From: DATLSM01 sp963722965
GTDB taxonomy: Bacteria > Actinomycetota > Thermoleophilia > Solirubrobacterales > 70-9
NCBI GenBank assembly: GCA_963722965.1
Contig: CAVROX010000002.1
Location: 102,144-166,143, forward strand
DNA: 64,000 nucleotides
Reading direction: 5' to 3'
Both the position numbers and the translations under genes were made by a program. Shown piece by piece: positions 36,272 through 45,416 of the stretch. Position 1 is the first letter of the stretch. Each line of letters opens with the position of its first letter. The notes below the pieces were generated by a model that saw only the letters and a list, made by a program, of their open reading frames with translations, ran no database searches and was not told where the DNA came from.

Positions 36272-37420
36272 CTACTGGACGACCGGCAGCGGGATGCCGC
36301 TGACCGGCGGTGGCTCGGCGGCGGCGGGCGGGGCTTGTAGGACCGGCAGCTCCTGGGGGGTGGCGGCGATGATGCCCCGGGCGGCCTGGCGGATTGCCTG
36401 AGAGGCCGGGGCGTCGGGCTCGGCGATGACCAATGGTGTGCCTGCATCAGAATGCTCGCGCAGGGCCTCAGAGAGCGGCACCTTGCCCAGCAGCGGAATC
36501 TCGAGCTCATCGGCGAGGAGCTGTCCGCCGCCCTCGCCGAAGATCGTGAAGCGCTCGCCGTCCGGTGTCGTGAAGCCGGACATGTTCTCGATCACGCCGA
36601 GCAGCGTGAGGTCAAATTTGGCCGCCATCTCAGCACCACGCCTAGCCACCGTCTGGGCCGCCGGCTGAGGGGTGGTGACGATCACGACCTGGGCCTGGGG
36701 CAGTAGCTGAGCCAGCGTCATCGAGACGTCGCCGGTCCCTGGCGGCAGGTCGAGCAGCAGGTACTCCAGCTCGCCCCAAGCGACGTCCTCGAGGAACTGC
36801 TGGATCGCCTTGTGGAGCATCGGGCCGCGCCAGACCACCGCGGCGTTCTCCTCGACAAAGAAGCCGATCGACATCGCCTTCACCCCGCTTGCGGTCTCCA
36901 TCGGCAGGATCTTGCGCTCGCCGTTGACGTCCGGTTTGCCGCCGACGCCGAGCATGCGCGGGATCGAGTAGCCGTAGACGTCACAGTCCAGCGCCCCGGC
37001 GGGATGGCCTTCGGCGCTAAGCGCCGCTGCGAGGTTGGCCGTCATCGTTGACTTGCCGACCCCACCCTTGCCGGAGGCAACGCAGATCACGTTCTTGACC
37101 TGGGCAAGCGCCCCCTGCGGCAGCTTGCCGCGGCCAAGCGCCTGTTGGAGGTTGCCCTTCTCCTCCTCGGAGAGGACGTCGAAGCCGACCTCGACCGCGG
37201 TCACCCCCGCGAGCACCGAGATCTGTTTGGTGACCGCCTGTTCGAAGTGGGAGCGGATCGGGCAGCCGGCGGTGGTGAGGGAGACAACGACCCCGACCCG
37301 GCCGCCCTCCGTCACCTCGATCGAGCGCACCATGCCAAGCTCGACGATCGAGCGGCGCAGCTCGGGGTCGATGACCGCGCGCAGCTTCTCGGTGATCTGT
37401 TCCTCGCTCGGCAAGGGCAT
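36272..37420 (-). CDS. mrp: Mrp/ApbC-type Fe-S cluster carrier ATPase
   Basis: 382 residues. Residues 1-90 are a DUF59/MIP18 domain with TTAGCPIRSHF. A deviant Walker A SGKGGVGKSTMTANLA and LLLDLPPGTGDVSMTL follow. The C-terminal CxxC of E. coli ApbC is absent (ENMSGFTTPDGERF instead), as I recall for other actinobacterial Mrp proteins. It probably delivers Fe-S clusters. The nearby ferredoxin is a fitting but unproven partner. Confidence 0.9.
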   Translation of the reverse strand: MPLPSEEQITEKLRAVIDPELRRSIVELGMVRSIEVTEGGRVGVVVSLTTAGCPIRSHFEQAVTKQISVLAGVTAVEVGFDVLSEEEKGNLQQALGRGKLPQGALAQVKNVICVASGKGGVGKSTMTANLAAALSAEGHPAGALDCDVYGYSIPRMLGVGGKPDVNGERKILPMETASGVKAMSIGFFVEENAAVVWRGPMLHKAIQQFLEDVAWGELEYLLLDLPPGTGDVSMTLAQLLPQAQVVIVTTPQPAAQTVARRGAEMAAKFDLTLLGVIENMSGFTTPDGERFTIFGEGGGQLLADELEIPLLGKVPLSEALREHSDAGTPLVIAEPDAPASQAIRQAARGIIAATPQELPVLQAPPAAAEPPPVSGIPLPVVQ

Positions 37421-37675
37421 CGAAGCAATTCTCGCAAAAGCGGAGAGGGAACCCCTCCTCTCTTGGTCCCAAGGAAGAAAAGCAACTGAGGAACGGGTGG
37501 ATCTGCGGGCCCCTGCTGGAGGCGATCACAGACCCCGTTGCCCTCGCCTCAAGCTGCTCCCCGCGCCGACAAAGTCCGGACCGGCGGCTGACTCCCTCCC
37601 GGGGGACCGGAGAGTTTGCGCCCTCGCCTCGCATCGGTCCGCGGCCCGCCGGCAGCCGTTCGGTAGGGTGGAGCG

Positions 37676-38137
37676 GTGTCGAGGGCCACCCTTCACACCA
37701 GCGCCGGGGCGATCGTGTTCGAGCTGCACGATGAAGAGGCGCCGAAGACGGTGGAGAATTTTCGCAAGCTCGCCGCCGAGGGCTTCTATGACACCCTCGT
37801 CTTTCACCGGGTCATCCCCGAGTTCATGATCCAGGGTGGCTGCCCGGAGGGCACCGGCCGCGGCGGCCCTGGCTACACCTTCGAGGATGAGATCAACGAC
37901 CACAGGGTGGTGCGGGGGGCGCTGGCGATGGCCAACGCTGGTCCCAACACCAACGGCTCGCAGTTCTTCATCGTCACCACCGAGGCAGCGCCGTGGCTTG
38001 ACGGCAAGCACACCGTGTTCGGCGAGGTCATCGAAGGAATGGACGCAGTCGATGCGATCGAGTCGGCCGAGACCGATGGCTCCGACCGGCCGCTTGAGCC
38101 TCAGGTAATCGAGAGCGTCGAGCTCTCTGAGCAGTAG
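37676..38137 (+). CDS. Cyclophilin-type peptidyl-prolyl cis-trans isomerase
   Basis: 153 residues from GTG 37676. FHRVIPEFMIQGG, GALAMANAGPNTNGSQFFI and WLDGKHTVFGEV are the active-site cyclophilin motifs. No signal peptide, so it is cytoplasmic. It catalyses proline isomerisation during folding. Its stop is only 5 bases from the convergent oxidoreductase stop. Confidence 0.95.
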   Translation: MSRATLHTSAGAIVFELHDEEAPKTVENFRKLAAEGFYDTLVFHRVIPEFMIQGGCPEGTGRGGPGYTFEDEINDHRVVRGALAMANAGPNTNGSQFFIVTTEAAPWLDGKHTVFGEVIEGMDAVDAIESAETDGSDRPLEPQVIESVELSEQ

Positions 38138-38141
38138 CCGT

Positions 38142-39305
38142 CTAGGGTTCGCGGACCAGCGTGTCGGGACCCAGATCCCCCGGCCTGATCTGGCCGCTCA
38201 GCGCCATTGTCAGGTCCAGCTCGGCGAGCAGCATCCGCAGCACCGCCTCTACCCCCTGCTCGCCGGCCACGGCCAGCCCCCACAGGTAGGGGCGGCCCAC
38301 GAGCACGGCGTCGGCTCCCAGAGCCAGCGCCTTGACGATGTCTGCGCCGCCCCGGATACCGCTGTCCAAGAGGACCGCGGTGGCCTCGCCCACCGCGTCG
38401 ACGATCCCTGGCAGCGCGTCCAGGGAGGCGAGCTCGCCGTCGATCTGTCGCCCGCCGTGGTTGGAGACGATGATTCCGTCGGCGCCGTTGCCGATTGCCT
38501 CGCGCGCATCGTCTGGGTGGAGGATGCCCTTGACGATGATCGGCAGCGAAGTCATCTCGCGCAGCGTTCCCAGCTTGTCCCAGGTCAGCGACGGATTGAC
38601 GTAGACCTCGACGAAGTGGCCGGTCGCCGCGCCCGGGTCCTCCTCGGGTGTCTTCTCGAGCTGGGAGCGGAAGACCGGATCCTGGAAAAAGTTGGCGTTG
38701 CCGATCCCCTCCAAGAACGGCAACCAGGCCCGCTGCAGGTCACGGGGCTTCCAGCCGAAAATGAAGGTATCGACGGTGAGCACGATTGCCCCGTAGCCGG
38801 CCGCCTCGGCGCGCCGCACGAAGCTGGCCGCGATCTCCTCATCGTTGGGCCAGTAGAGCTGAAACCAGCGGGGGCCCTCGCCGCTGGCCGCGGCGATCTC
38901 CTCCAAGGTCAAGTGGGAGGCGGTGCTGGCGATCAGCGGCAGGCCGACCCGCGCTGCCGCCCGAGCCGTTGCCGATTCCCCCTCTTGGTGGACGATCTTG
39001 TGGATGCCGATCGGCGCCAGCGCAACGGGAGCGGGCATCGGGGTGCCAAGCACCGTTCGCGAGAGGTCGCGCTCGGCGACGTCGCGCATCATCCGCGGGA
39101 CGATCCGCCAGCGCCGGAAGGCATCTAGGTTGGCTCGCATCGTGTCCTCGCTGCCGGCTCCGGCAAAGACGTAGGCGCCGGCACGCTCCTCCATCGCCGC
39201 CGCGGCAGCCACCTCCAGCTCCGCGATTGAGACCGGGACCACCGGCTCGGTGCCCATCAGGCCGTGGGCGTAGATCTCGCGGAAGTAATCGCCGAAGTCG
39301 GGCAC
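38142..39305 (-). CDS. FMN-dependent alpha-hydroxyacid oxidoreductase (lactate 2-monooxygenase-like)
   Basis: About 387 residues from GTG 39305 (VPDFGDYFREIYAHGLMG). ATG codons at 39398/39389 would add 28-31 residues but overlap the upstream channel gene. Key features are APIGIHKIVH, the FMN/substrate-binding LTVDTFIFGW, and the SNHGGRQIDGELASLDAL active-site His-Gly-Gly-Arg. LDSGIRGGADIVKALALGAD and LVGRPYLWGLAVAG bind the phosphate. It oxidises an L-2-hydroxyacid such as lactate; the exact substrate and electron acceptor are not determined. Confidence 0.88.
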   Translation of the reverse strand: MPDFGDYFREIYAHGLMGTEPVVPVSIAELEVAAAAAMEERAGAYVFAGAGSEDTMRANLDAFRRWRIVPRMMRDVAERDLSRTVLGTPMPAPVALAPIGIHKIVHQEGESATARAAARVGLPLIASTASHLTLEEIAAASGEGPRWFQLYWPNDEEIAASFVRRAEAAGYGAIVLTVDTFIFGWKPRDLQRAWLPFLEGIGNANFFQDPVFRSQLEKTPEEDPGAATGHFVEVYVNPSLTWDKLGTLREMTSLPIIVKGILHPDDAREAIGNGADGIIVSNHGGRQIDGELASLDALPGIVDAVGEATAVLLDSGIRGGADIVKALALGADAVLVGRPYLWGLAVAGEQGVEAVLRMLLAELDLTMALSGQIRPGDLGPDTLVREP

Positions 39306-39357
39306 CGCAGCTTGGGAAGCTAGCGCTCGGTCACCGCTGCGGCTCTGCGGGTGGCGC

Positions 39358-40107
39358 TCAGCCGGCCGGCGGAACCTCGGGGGAGACATCCTCACCACGG
39401 CCGCGCCCGCGGTGGCGGCGGAATGCTTCGCCGGGGCGCCAGAGGCTGACCAGCCCCGCGACCAGGGTGACGAGGAAGATCTGACCGAGCATCATCTCCA
39501 GCCCGGAGACCATCTGTCCGGGCTGCCCGGCTGGGATCAGGTCGCCGTAGCCGGTGGTGGTCAGCGTCGTGTAGCTGAAGAAGAGGAAGTCAGAGCCCTG
39601 TGGGTGGGGCACCCCCTGAAAGAAGGGCGCCGACTGGATCCGGGCGATCGTTGCGTAGGCGAAGGTGAAGAGGAGTCCCAGCACCGTGTAGACGCTGATC
39701 GCGCCGAGGATCGTGCGGAACCCGACCTCGACGGCGGTGACGACCCGACGCAGGACCGCGGCCATCGCCACCGTCAGCAGCCCGATCTGGATGATCGAGG
39801 CGGCGTTCAGCCAGGTGCGGTTGCCGCTGGCGGCGGCGATCACGGCCAGGATTATCGTCAGCGCCGAGAGCAAAAGCGCTGCGCGCACCGTGCGCGCCCC
39901 TGCGCGGGAGCTGGTCAGCGAGACCACCGAAGTCGCGCTGGTCGCCACGGTCAGTACCGCCGCTCCCCAACCACGGCCAGGCAGCAGCGAGGCGAGGACG
40001 TAGGTGAGCAGGACCAAGAAGAGCACGAGGCCGAAGGCGTCGGTGATTCGCTGCGCCCGCCGCAGCCAGCGCTCCCGTGTGCGCTCTCGACGAGATGCCG
40101 CGTCCAT
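39358..40107 (-). CDS. Potassium channel protein (6TM-like, TGYGD filter)
   Basis: 249 residues from ATG 40107. The hydrophobic segments give about five to six TM helices, with the pore loop SYTTLTTTGYGDLIPAGQPG (selectivity filter TTGYGD) between the last two. The short cytoplasmic tail (RRHRGRGRGEDVSPEVPPAG) has no RCK domain. It likely conducts K+ as a tetramer. It diverges from a second channel gene. Confidence 0.85.
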   Translation of the reverse strand: MDAASRRERTRERWLRRAQRITDAFGLVLFLVLLTYVLASLLPGRGWGAAVLTVATSATSVVSLTSSRAGARTVRAALLLSALTIILAVIAAASGNRTWLNAASIIQIGLLTVAMAAVLRRVVTAVEVGFRTILGAISVYTVLGLLFTFAYATIARIQSAPFFQGVPHPQGSDFLFFSYTTLTTTGYGDLIPAGQPGQMVSGLEMMLGQIFLVTLVAGLVSLWRPGEAFRRHRGRGRGEDVSPEVPPAG

Positions 40108-40154
40108 TACCCGCAGTTCGGGCGCCCGTGCCCGTTTCCTCCCGCTCCCCCGCC

Positions 40155-40682
40155 ATGCGCTGGGCCCTGCGTTCGAACGAGAGGAGCCCTGCCCGAGGCG
40201 ACGAAGACCAGAAGGTGGCGAACCAGCCGCAACCGCATCGATCCGCCCGCTGGCTGGAGAAGCGGATCGAGGACAAGGGCCTGCGCCCGCGCTTCGCCGC
40301 ATACCTGATCGTCGCCTTCTGGACGATGGCGATCATCGTCTTCGGCGTTGTAGAGCGCCTCGTCGACCCAAAAACCTTTCACTCGATCTGGCTCGGAATG
40401 TGGTGGGCGACCCAGACCGTGACCACGGTCGGCTACGGCGACATCGTCCCCCAGCAAACGATCGGCAAGGTAATCGCGGTCTTCCTGATGCTCGGCGGGC
40501 TTTCCCTGCTGGCGGTGGTGACCGGGGCGATCACCAGCGTCTTCGTCACCCGCGCCGAGGCGGAGCGGCGCGCGAGCGGGGAAGACCCGACCACCAAACA
40601 GCTCGAGGAGATCTCCGCCAAGCTGGAGACGATCGAAGCAGAGCTTGCCCGCCTGCACGGCGGCGGCTTGCCTTCGGGCTGA
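40155..40682 (+). CDS. Two-TM potassium channel with C-terminal coiled coil
   Basis: About 175 residues from ATG 40155; GTG 40215 is an alternative. The first TM is FAAYLIVAFWTMAIIVFGVV, the pore loop is WWATQTVTTVGYGDIVPQQT and the second TM is VIAVFLMLGGLSLLAVVTGA. The C-terminal KQLEEISAKLETIEAELARL is a coiled coil that probably tetramerises the channel. It is a KcsA-like 2TM topology. The aquaporin gene follows 20 bases later. Confidence 0.88.
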   Translation: MRWALRSNERSPARGDEDQKVANQPQPHRSARWLEKRIEDKGLRPRFAAYLIVAFWTMAIIVFGVVERLVDPKTFHSIWLGMWWATQTVTTVGYGDIVPQQTIGKVIAVFLMLGGLSLLAVVTGAITSVFVTRAEAERRASGEDPTTKQLEEISAKLETIEAELARLHGGGLPSG

Positions 40683-40702
40683 GGACTCCGTACGGTCCTC
40701 GG

Positions 40703-41631
40703 GTGACCGAGAACACCCCAGAGGATCACGAGGAGATCGCCGAGGAGGCCGGCCTCCTCGGTCTCCCATTCGCACCGCGCACGAGCCACCTGCTCGCGCT
40801 CGAGTTCGGGTATCGCAAGGACTTCGACGACCCGCGGCTTGAGTGGCGTCGCCTCTTCTCGGAGATGCTGGGGACGTTCTTCCTCGTCCTCGTCGCCGCC
40901 GGCGGCGGGCTGCTGTACGCCAAGGGTCAGATCGGCCTCGCTTCGGCAGTCGTCGCCCCCGGCCTGATGGTGATGGCGATCATCCTCTTCATGGGGGCGG
41001 TCTCCGGAGCTCACCTGAATCCGGTCGTCTCCCTCGCCTTCGCCCTGCGCGGCGACTTCCCCTGGCGGCGGCTGCCGGGCTATGTCGTGATCCAACTCAT
41101 CGGTGCGACGCTCGCCTGCCTTTTCCTGCTTGCGGTGTTCGGCAACGTCGAGCACCTCGGGCAACCCTGCCTGGGCCTGGATACGCGGATTGGCAGGCGC
41201 TGCTGATGGAGGCAGCGCTGACCGCGGGCCTGGTCAGCGTGATCCTCGGCACCGCCTCGGCGGCGCAGAACGTCGGCGCGATCGCCGCCCTGGGCGTCGG
41301 CGGCTACATCGCGCTGGCGGGGCTCTGGGCGGCGCCGGTCAGCGGCGTATCGATGAATCCGGCCCGCTCGTTCGGTCCGGCCTTGGTCAGCGGCGACTTC
41401 TCCAGCTACTGGGTATATGTGGTGGGGCCGGTTGCCGGGGCGCTGATCGCGGTCGCCTGCGCCGTGGCGCTCCGCGGCCGGGGCGGCACCCCGATCTCGC
41501 GCGCCGCGGGGTCCGGCACCCTGGACCCCGGAAGCCTTCGCGAGCGCCAGCGCCTCGCGCGCCGAATCGAGCTGGGGGAGGTTAACCCAACGGCGGTCGG
41601 CCCCGAGGACGACCAGGGCCCAGCCGGGTGA
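40703..41631 (+). CDS. MIP family channel (aquaporin/glycerol facilitator), one frameshift
   Basis: About 310 residues. GTG 40703 begins TENTPEDHEEIAEEAGLLGL, an N-terminal cytoplasmic extension of about 45 residues that is unusual for the family. The first half-pore motif is GAHLNPVVSLAF (NPV instead of NPA) and the second is VSMNPARSFGPALV. Near 41165 the frame shifts (QPCLGLDTR to ATLPGPGYADWQALL). Length and both NPA boxes fit a functional gene, so an indel error is likely. It follows the K+ channel gene and may share its transcript. Confidence 0.87.
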
Positions 41632-41703
41632 GCCGTGACCTACTGCTGTTCTTAGCGGTCTTCCTCGCCTCTGCCGTGGAGAGGGTGAAGGCGGGAGGAC
41701 CCT

Positions 41704-41940
41704 GCCAGCCGGGGGGATAACGCAGGCTGGCGCTCGGCCTGGGCCGGAGTGGGGGTCGCGCTTGCGGCGCTTGTCGACGTGCTCGGCCCAGCTCTCACCG
41801 CGCTGCCGGTCGGCGCCCTGCGCCTTGTGGTCGGCGGCGTGCTGCTGGTCTTCGGCCGCCAGTGGCTTCGCACGGCGATCCTGCGCGGCGACGGCTTCAA
41901 GGCTCTGCATGAGAAGGAGGCGGTCTTTGCCCAGGAGGTC
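41704..41940 (+). pseudogene. Remnant of a COG4280-like integral membrane protein
   Basis: The open frame NAGWRSAWAGVGVALAALVD, then LGPALTALPVGALRLVVGGV and LLVFGRQWLRTAILRGDGFKA, resembles the N-terminal part of uncharacterised COG4280-type membrane proteins. The expected first TM helix upstream is missing. After VFAQEV the frame loses similarity (ASPSGFRKHF). It has no plausible start with a ribosome binding site. I take it as a truncated relic; the family call is from memory of the motif. Confidence 0.5.
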
Positions 41941-42368
41941 GCTTCACCTTCTGGGTTTCGTAAGCATTTCCAATCGTGTAAACGTCAGATCTCGAGCTGG
42001 GGCCCAGTTTTAGGGAGCTGTTGGCTTTCTCGCCACGTCCAGCTCCCCGAGGACGGCAAGCCCGGCTACCTCGGGCTGCGCAGCGATGCTCTGGGAGTGG
42101 AGCTCGCCATCAGCGACGCTGAACGGGCGACGGGTCGCTACGGCCTTTCAATGGGTGATGCTCCTCGCTTTGGGATCTCGCGCTATGCCAGTGGTGAGGC
42201 CCGCTCGGATTCTCTAGCCGGGAAGAGAGCCGATCGTGCTCACAACCACTTGAGGCTGTTGGCTTCAGCCCAACCCGACATATTCATCCTGGCGGACACC
42301 TGTGTACCCCCTCATGCATGGGAACCTGTGGACCCGCCGCCTTACCCGACGAAGGAGGTTTGACTCCG
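41941..42368. other. Non-coding or decayed stretch before FMN reductase
   Basis: About 430 bases. The frame of the membrane-protein relic stays open to 42363, but its translation shows no domain, so it is probably not coding. An aaggaggtttg ribosome binding site for the next gene lies at the end. Composition is AT-richer than the flanks. Confidence 0.35.
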
Positions 42369-43037
42369 ATGGCCGATTCCGGTCCCCAAGCAGCTTCGCG
42401 CCGGAGCCCGGTGCGGTTCCTCATCTTCTCGGCCTCGACCCGGGCCGGGTCGCTCAACGGCCGGCTCGCACAGCTCGCCGCGACGACGATCGAGGCCAAG
42501 GACGGCAGCGCTGACCTGCGACCGATGGGCGACTTCGAGACCCCCACCTACAACGCCGACGAGCAGAACGCCGACGGCTTCCCGCCCGGCGCCGACCGGT
42601 TGCGCGAGTGCGTGCAGACCAACGACGCCTTCGTGATCAGCTCGCCCGAGTACAACGCCTCGATGCCTGGTGGGCTGAAGAACTCGCTCGACTGGGTTTC
42701 CCGCTTCCAGCCGCAGCCCTTTAACGAGAAGCACTGCCTGCTGCTATCCGCCTCACCATCGATGGTCGGGGGCAACCGCGGGCTGTGGGCTCTGCGGGTA
42801 CCGCTTGAGCACCTCGGCGTGCGCGTTTATCCGGACATGTTCTCACTCGCCCAGGCCCACCGCGCCTTCGGCCCCGGCGGGCGGCTCACCGACTCCCAGC
42901 TACAGGAGCGCTTCGACGCCAACATCGTCGCCTTCATGGACTTGGTCGAGGCCTCCAAGAACTACCCGTGCGCAAAGGCACGCTGGGTCGAGTACCTGGG
43001 CGAGCATCCCGACCCGACGATCGACCGGGTCGAGTAG
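42369..43037 (+). CDS. NADPH-dependent FMN reductase family protein
   Basis: 222 residues from ATG 42369, with aaggagg upstream. FLIFSASTRAGSLNGRLAQL is the flavin phosphate-binding loop. ISSPEYNASMPGGLKNSLDW is the family signature before the second FMN contact. The flavodoxin-like fold is expected. Related enzymes reduce FMN, quinones or chromate; the physiological acceptor is unknown. Confidence 0.9.
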   Translation: MADSGPQAASRRSPVRFLIFSASTRAGSLNGRLAQLAATTIEAKDGSADLRPMGDFETPTYNADEQNADGFPPGADRLRECVQTNDAFVISSPEYNASMPGGLKNSLDWVSRFQPQPFNEKHCLLLSASPSMVGGNRGLWALRVPLEHLGVRVYPDMFSLAQAHRAFGPGGRLTDSQLQERFDANIVAFMDLVEASKNYPCAKARWVEYLGEHPDPTIDRVE

Positions 43038-43134
43038 CGTCGGAGGCGGCTCACCCGCTCTCAGGTGATCGGCGGCGGTGTGCCCTCCGTGCTCGCGGCG
43101 AGCGCGCCTTCATCCGGGGAGGCTCTTCAGGCGG

Positions 43135-43488
43135 TTAGTTCAGCTTGCTTTGCCAGTCGCTGGGAACCTTGCCCGCCGGGCCCGGCACCGGCTGGTCCAG
43201 GGGGTGGCTGTCGGGCTCGACCAACCTCGGCCCATCGAAGAACTCACCCGTGCGGAAGTCGAAAAACCACTCCTCGCCAGGCTCGAAACTCTGCATAACC
43301 GGGTGGTCGGTTTCTCTGTAGTGGGCGGTTGCGTGCTGGGCGGGCGAGTTGTCGCAGCAGCCCACATGTCCGCACTCCGCACATCGACGCAAGTGCAACC
43401 ACCAGCCCGGCGTGGCGCCATCAAGACACTCTGCGCACCCACTTCCCGATGGGGGAACCTGCGGGTTGATTCCGGCGGAGTTGCTCAT
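43135..43488 (-). CDS. UBP-type zinc finger domain protein
   Basis: 117 residues. GCAECLDGATPGWWLHLRRC, AECGHVGCCD and HATAHYRETDHPVMQSFEPG provide the Cys/His ligands of a UBP (BUZ-type) zinc finger. WFFDFRTGEFFDG completes it. In bacteria such stand-alone domains are of unknown function because ubiquitin is absent. It is isolated, with about 270 non-coding bases upstream in which I see no gene. Confidence 0.88.
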   Translation of the reverse strand: MSNSAGINPQVPPSGSGCAECLDGATPGWWLHLRRCAECGHVGCCDNSPAQHATAHYRETDHPVMQSFEPGEEWFFDFRTGEFFDGPRLVEPDSHPLDQPVPGPAGKVPSDWQSKLN

Positions 43489-43760
43489 CCTGGTCGCCTA
43501 CTCCGTCGCATTCTATTGCCCCGTGCTCGCCCGAGAACGGGGCAGCCCTCGCAGTCCGAGCTCATCCCACCCGACCTTGAGGCGAGGGTACACCCGCCAG
43601 CAGCCAGAAGGCCTGCCCCTGAGCCGCGATCTGGATCAGGTTGCCACATGTGTACGGCGAGTTTGTCAGTCTGCGAAAAGGTCGGCACGATGGCGTCCCC
43701 GCCAATTCAATGCGCCCATCCGCCCGAGCGTTGGCGTCCAGCGATTAGCCATCCCTCGGG

Positions 43761-45416
43761 TCAGATCGTTCGTGCTGATTGTGGGAGGACGACCGAGATC
43801 AGGTGCGTGACCTCAGGAGGGTTCTCGGAGAATTGCGCAACGCTCTGCTGGTAGTCGCGGTCGGTGCCCGTCAGACGCTCGTCATGTTGTCTCAAGTGCT
43901 CCTCCCAAGAGGTCACGGCGAAGAGCTCCACGAAGGTGCGGCCGTCCTCACCTTGCTGGTAGAGGCCCCAACTGGTCGCGCCCGTGCGCAGGCGCGATTC
44001 CCGCACCTGCGCCATCGCCTGCAGGAAGCTCGGTTCGTCTTCCGGCCGCACCGAATAGGTGACGCTCACGAACAGCGGCCTGCCCTCGGGGGAGACCTCC
44101 GCCGAGATCGGCGGCTCGGGCCAGTAGACGACGGAGCTTCGGTCCATGTCGCTGGTATCGATGAAGGGCCAGAGGCGCATCGTCGCGGCGCCCAGGGCGA
44201 TCACGCCGGCAGCGGTAAGCACCGCCGCCGCCAGGCCGACTCCCGCTGCCAGGAAACCGAACAGCAGCGCGCCGAGCGCTTGGCTTCCGAAGAGGACCGT
44301 CTGATAGACGGCCAGGCTGCGGCCGCGCACCCAGCCGGGCAGGAAAAGTTGGAGCGCGGCGTTGACGCTCGATAAGACCACGACCCATGCGGCACCCGCG
44401 GGCACCAGCAGGACGAGCGCCGGGACTGCGTTGTGCAGCAGGGCGACCGCGACGAGAACGGCGACGTAAAGGCCGCTGGCGCCAGCGACCATCTGGTTGA
44501 GCGAGAGCCTCGTGCGAGCCCTCGGCAGAAGCAACGCCCCGCAGATTGCGCCGGCCCCGATCGCGGCCAGCAGGAAGCCGTAGCCGCCGGCCCCCAGCCC
44601 GAGCCGGTGGGAGGCGATCAGCGGGAGAAGCGCGAATAGGGAGCTCGCCGGGACCAGGAAGAGCCCCGCCCGCAGCAAGATCCGACGAACCACCGGAGCG
44701 TGCCGCACGTAACGACCGCCGGCCCGAAGCGCTGCGACGAATGGCTCAGGAGTCGCGACCGGCGGCGGCGGACGGCGCCACAGGAGGAGCACCGCTGCGT
44801 AGAACGCCGAGGTCGCGGCGGCGACCGTGAACGTCGTCCCCACACCGGCGCTTGCGACAAGCACGCCGGCGATCGCCGGGCCAACAGCTCTGGCGATGTT
44901 GATGCTGATCGAGGTGAGCGCAGAGGCGGCGGGGATTTCCCGCCGCGCGACGAGATCGGGGACGAGCGACTGGTAAGCGGGGGTGGTGAGCGCGATACCC
45001 GAACCCAGGAGGAAGATCAGCAGCAACAGCAGCGCCGGTGGGATCTGTCCAGAGAATGTGAGGGCGGCGAGGAGCGCCCCGACCGCCGCCATTGCCGCCT
45101 GCACCGAGATCATCAGCCACCTGCGATCGAGCGTGTCTGCGAGCACGCCGCCGATCAGCCCCAGCAGCACGAACGGCAGCGTTGTCGCTGTCTGAACCAG
45201 CGCCACGAGGATCGAGGCGTGCGCGTTGTCGACGAGCAGCCACTGCGCGCCGACCGTTTGAAACCAGTTTCCGATGAGGTCAACCAGCGTTACGAGCCAC
45301 AAGGCTCGAAAGACGCCGATTCGCAGAGGCGCCCACGGGGAGACCGTGGCCGTGCCCTCGCTTTCGGCGGCGGCGCTGATAGTCGCCAGCTTTATCCGTC
45401 CGAAGGACGATGTCAA
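43761..45416 (-). CDS. MFS exporter (EntS-like) fused to monooxygenase-like C-terminal domain
   Basis: 551 residues. About 12 TM helices (residues about 30-430) of the MFS_3/EntS type: FRALWLVTLVDLIGNWFQTV, LLGLIGGVLADTLDRRWLMI (the GxxxDxxxRR loop) and TPAYQSLVPDLVARREIPAA. After the last helix, residues about 445-545 (LFVSVTYSVRPEDEPSFLQA, WGLYQQGEDGRTFVELFAVT) resemble an antibiotic biosynthesis monooxygenase (ABM) dimer domain. The start at 45416 is a TTG and is uncertain. It probably exports a small molecule; the soluble domain may sense or bind it. Confidence 0.85.
   Translation of the reverse strand: MTSSFGRIKLATISAAAESEGTATVSPWAPLRIGVFRALWLVTLVDLIGNWFQTVGAQWLLVDNAHASILVALVQTATTLPFVLLGLIGGVLADTLDRRWLMISVQAAMAAVGALLAALTFSGQIPPALLLLLIFLLGSGIALTTPAYQSLVPDLVARREIPAASALTSISINIARAVGPAIAGVLVASAGVGTTFTVAAATSAFYAAVLLLWRRPPPPVATPEPFVAALRAGGRYVRHAPVVRRILLRAGLFLVPASSLFALLPLIASHRLGLGAGGYGFLLAAIGAGAICGALLLPRARTRLSLNQMVAGASGLYVAVLVAVALLHNAVPALVLLVPAGAAWVVVLSSVNAALQLFLPGWVRGRSLAVYQTVLFGSQALGALLFGFLAAGVGLAAAVLTAAGVIALGAATMRLWPFIDTSDMDRSSVVYWPEPPISAEVSPEGRPLFVSVTYSVRPEDEPSFLQAMAQVRESRLRTGATSWGLYQQGEDGRTFVELFAVTSWEEHLRQHDERLTGTDRDYQQSVAQFSENPPEVTHLISVVLPQSARTI

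Noticed and set aside
37440..37475. gagagg...cctctc hairpin upstream of mrp
   Set aside because: Short stem, no T-run in either direction; not convincing as a terminator.
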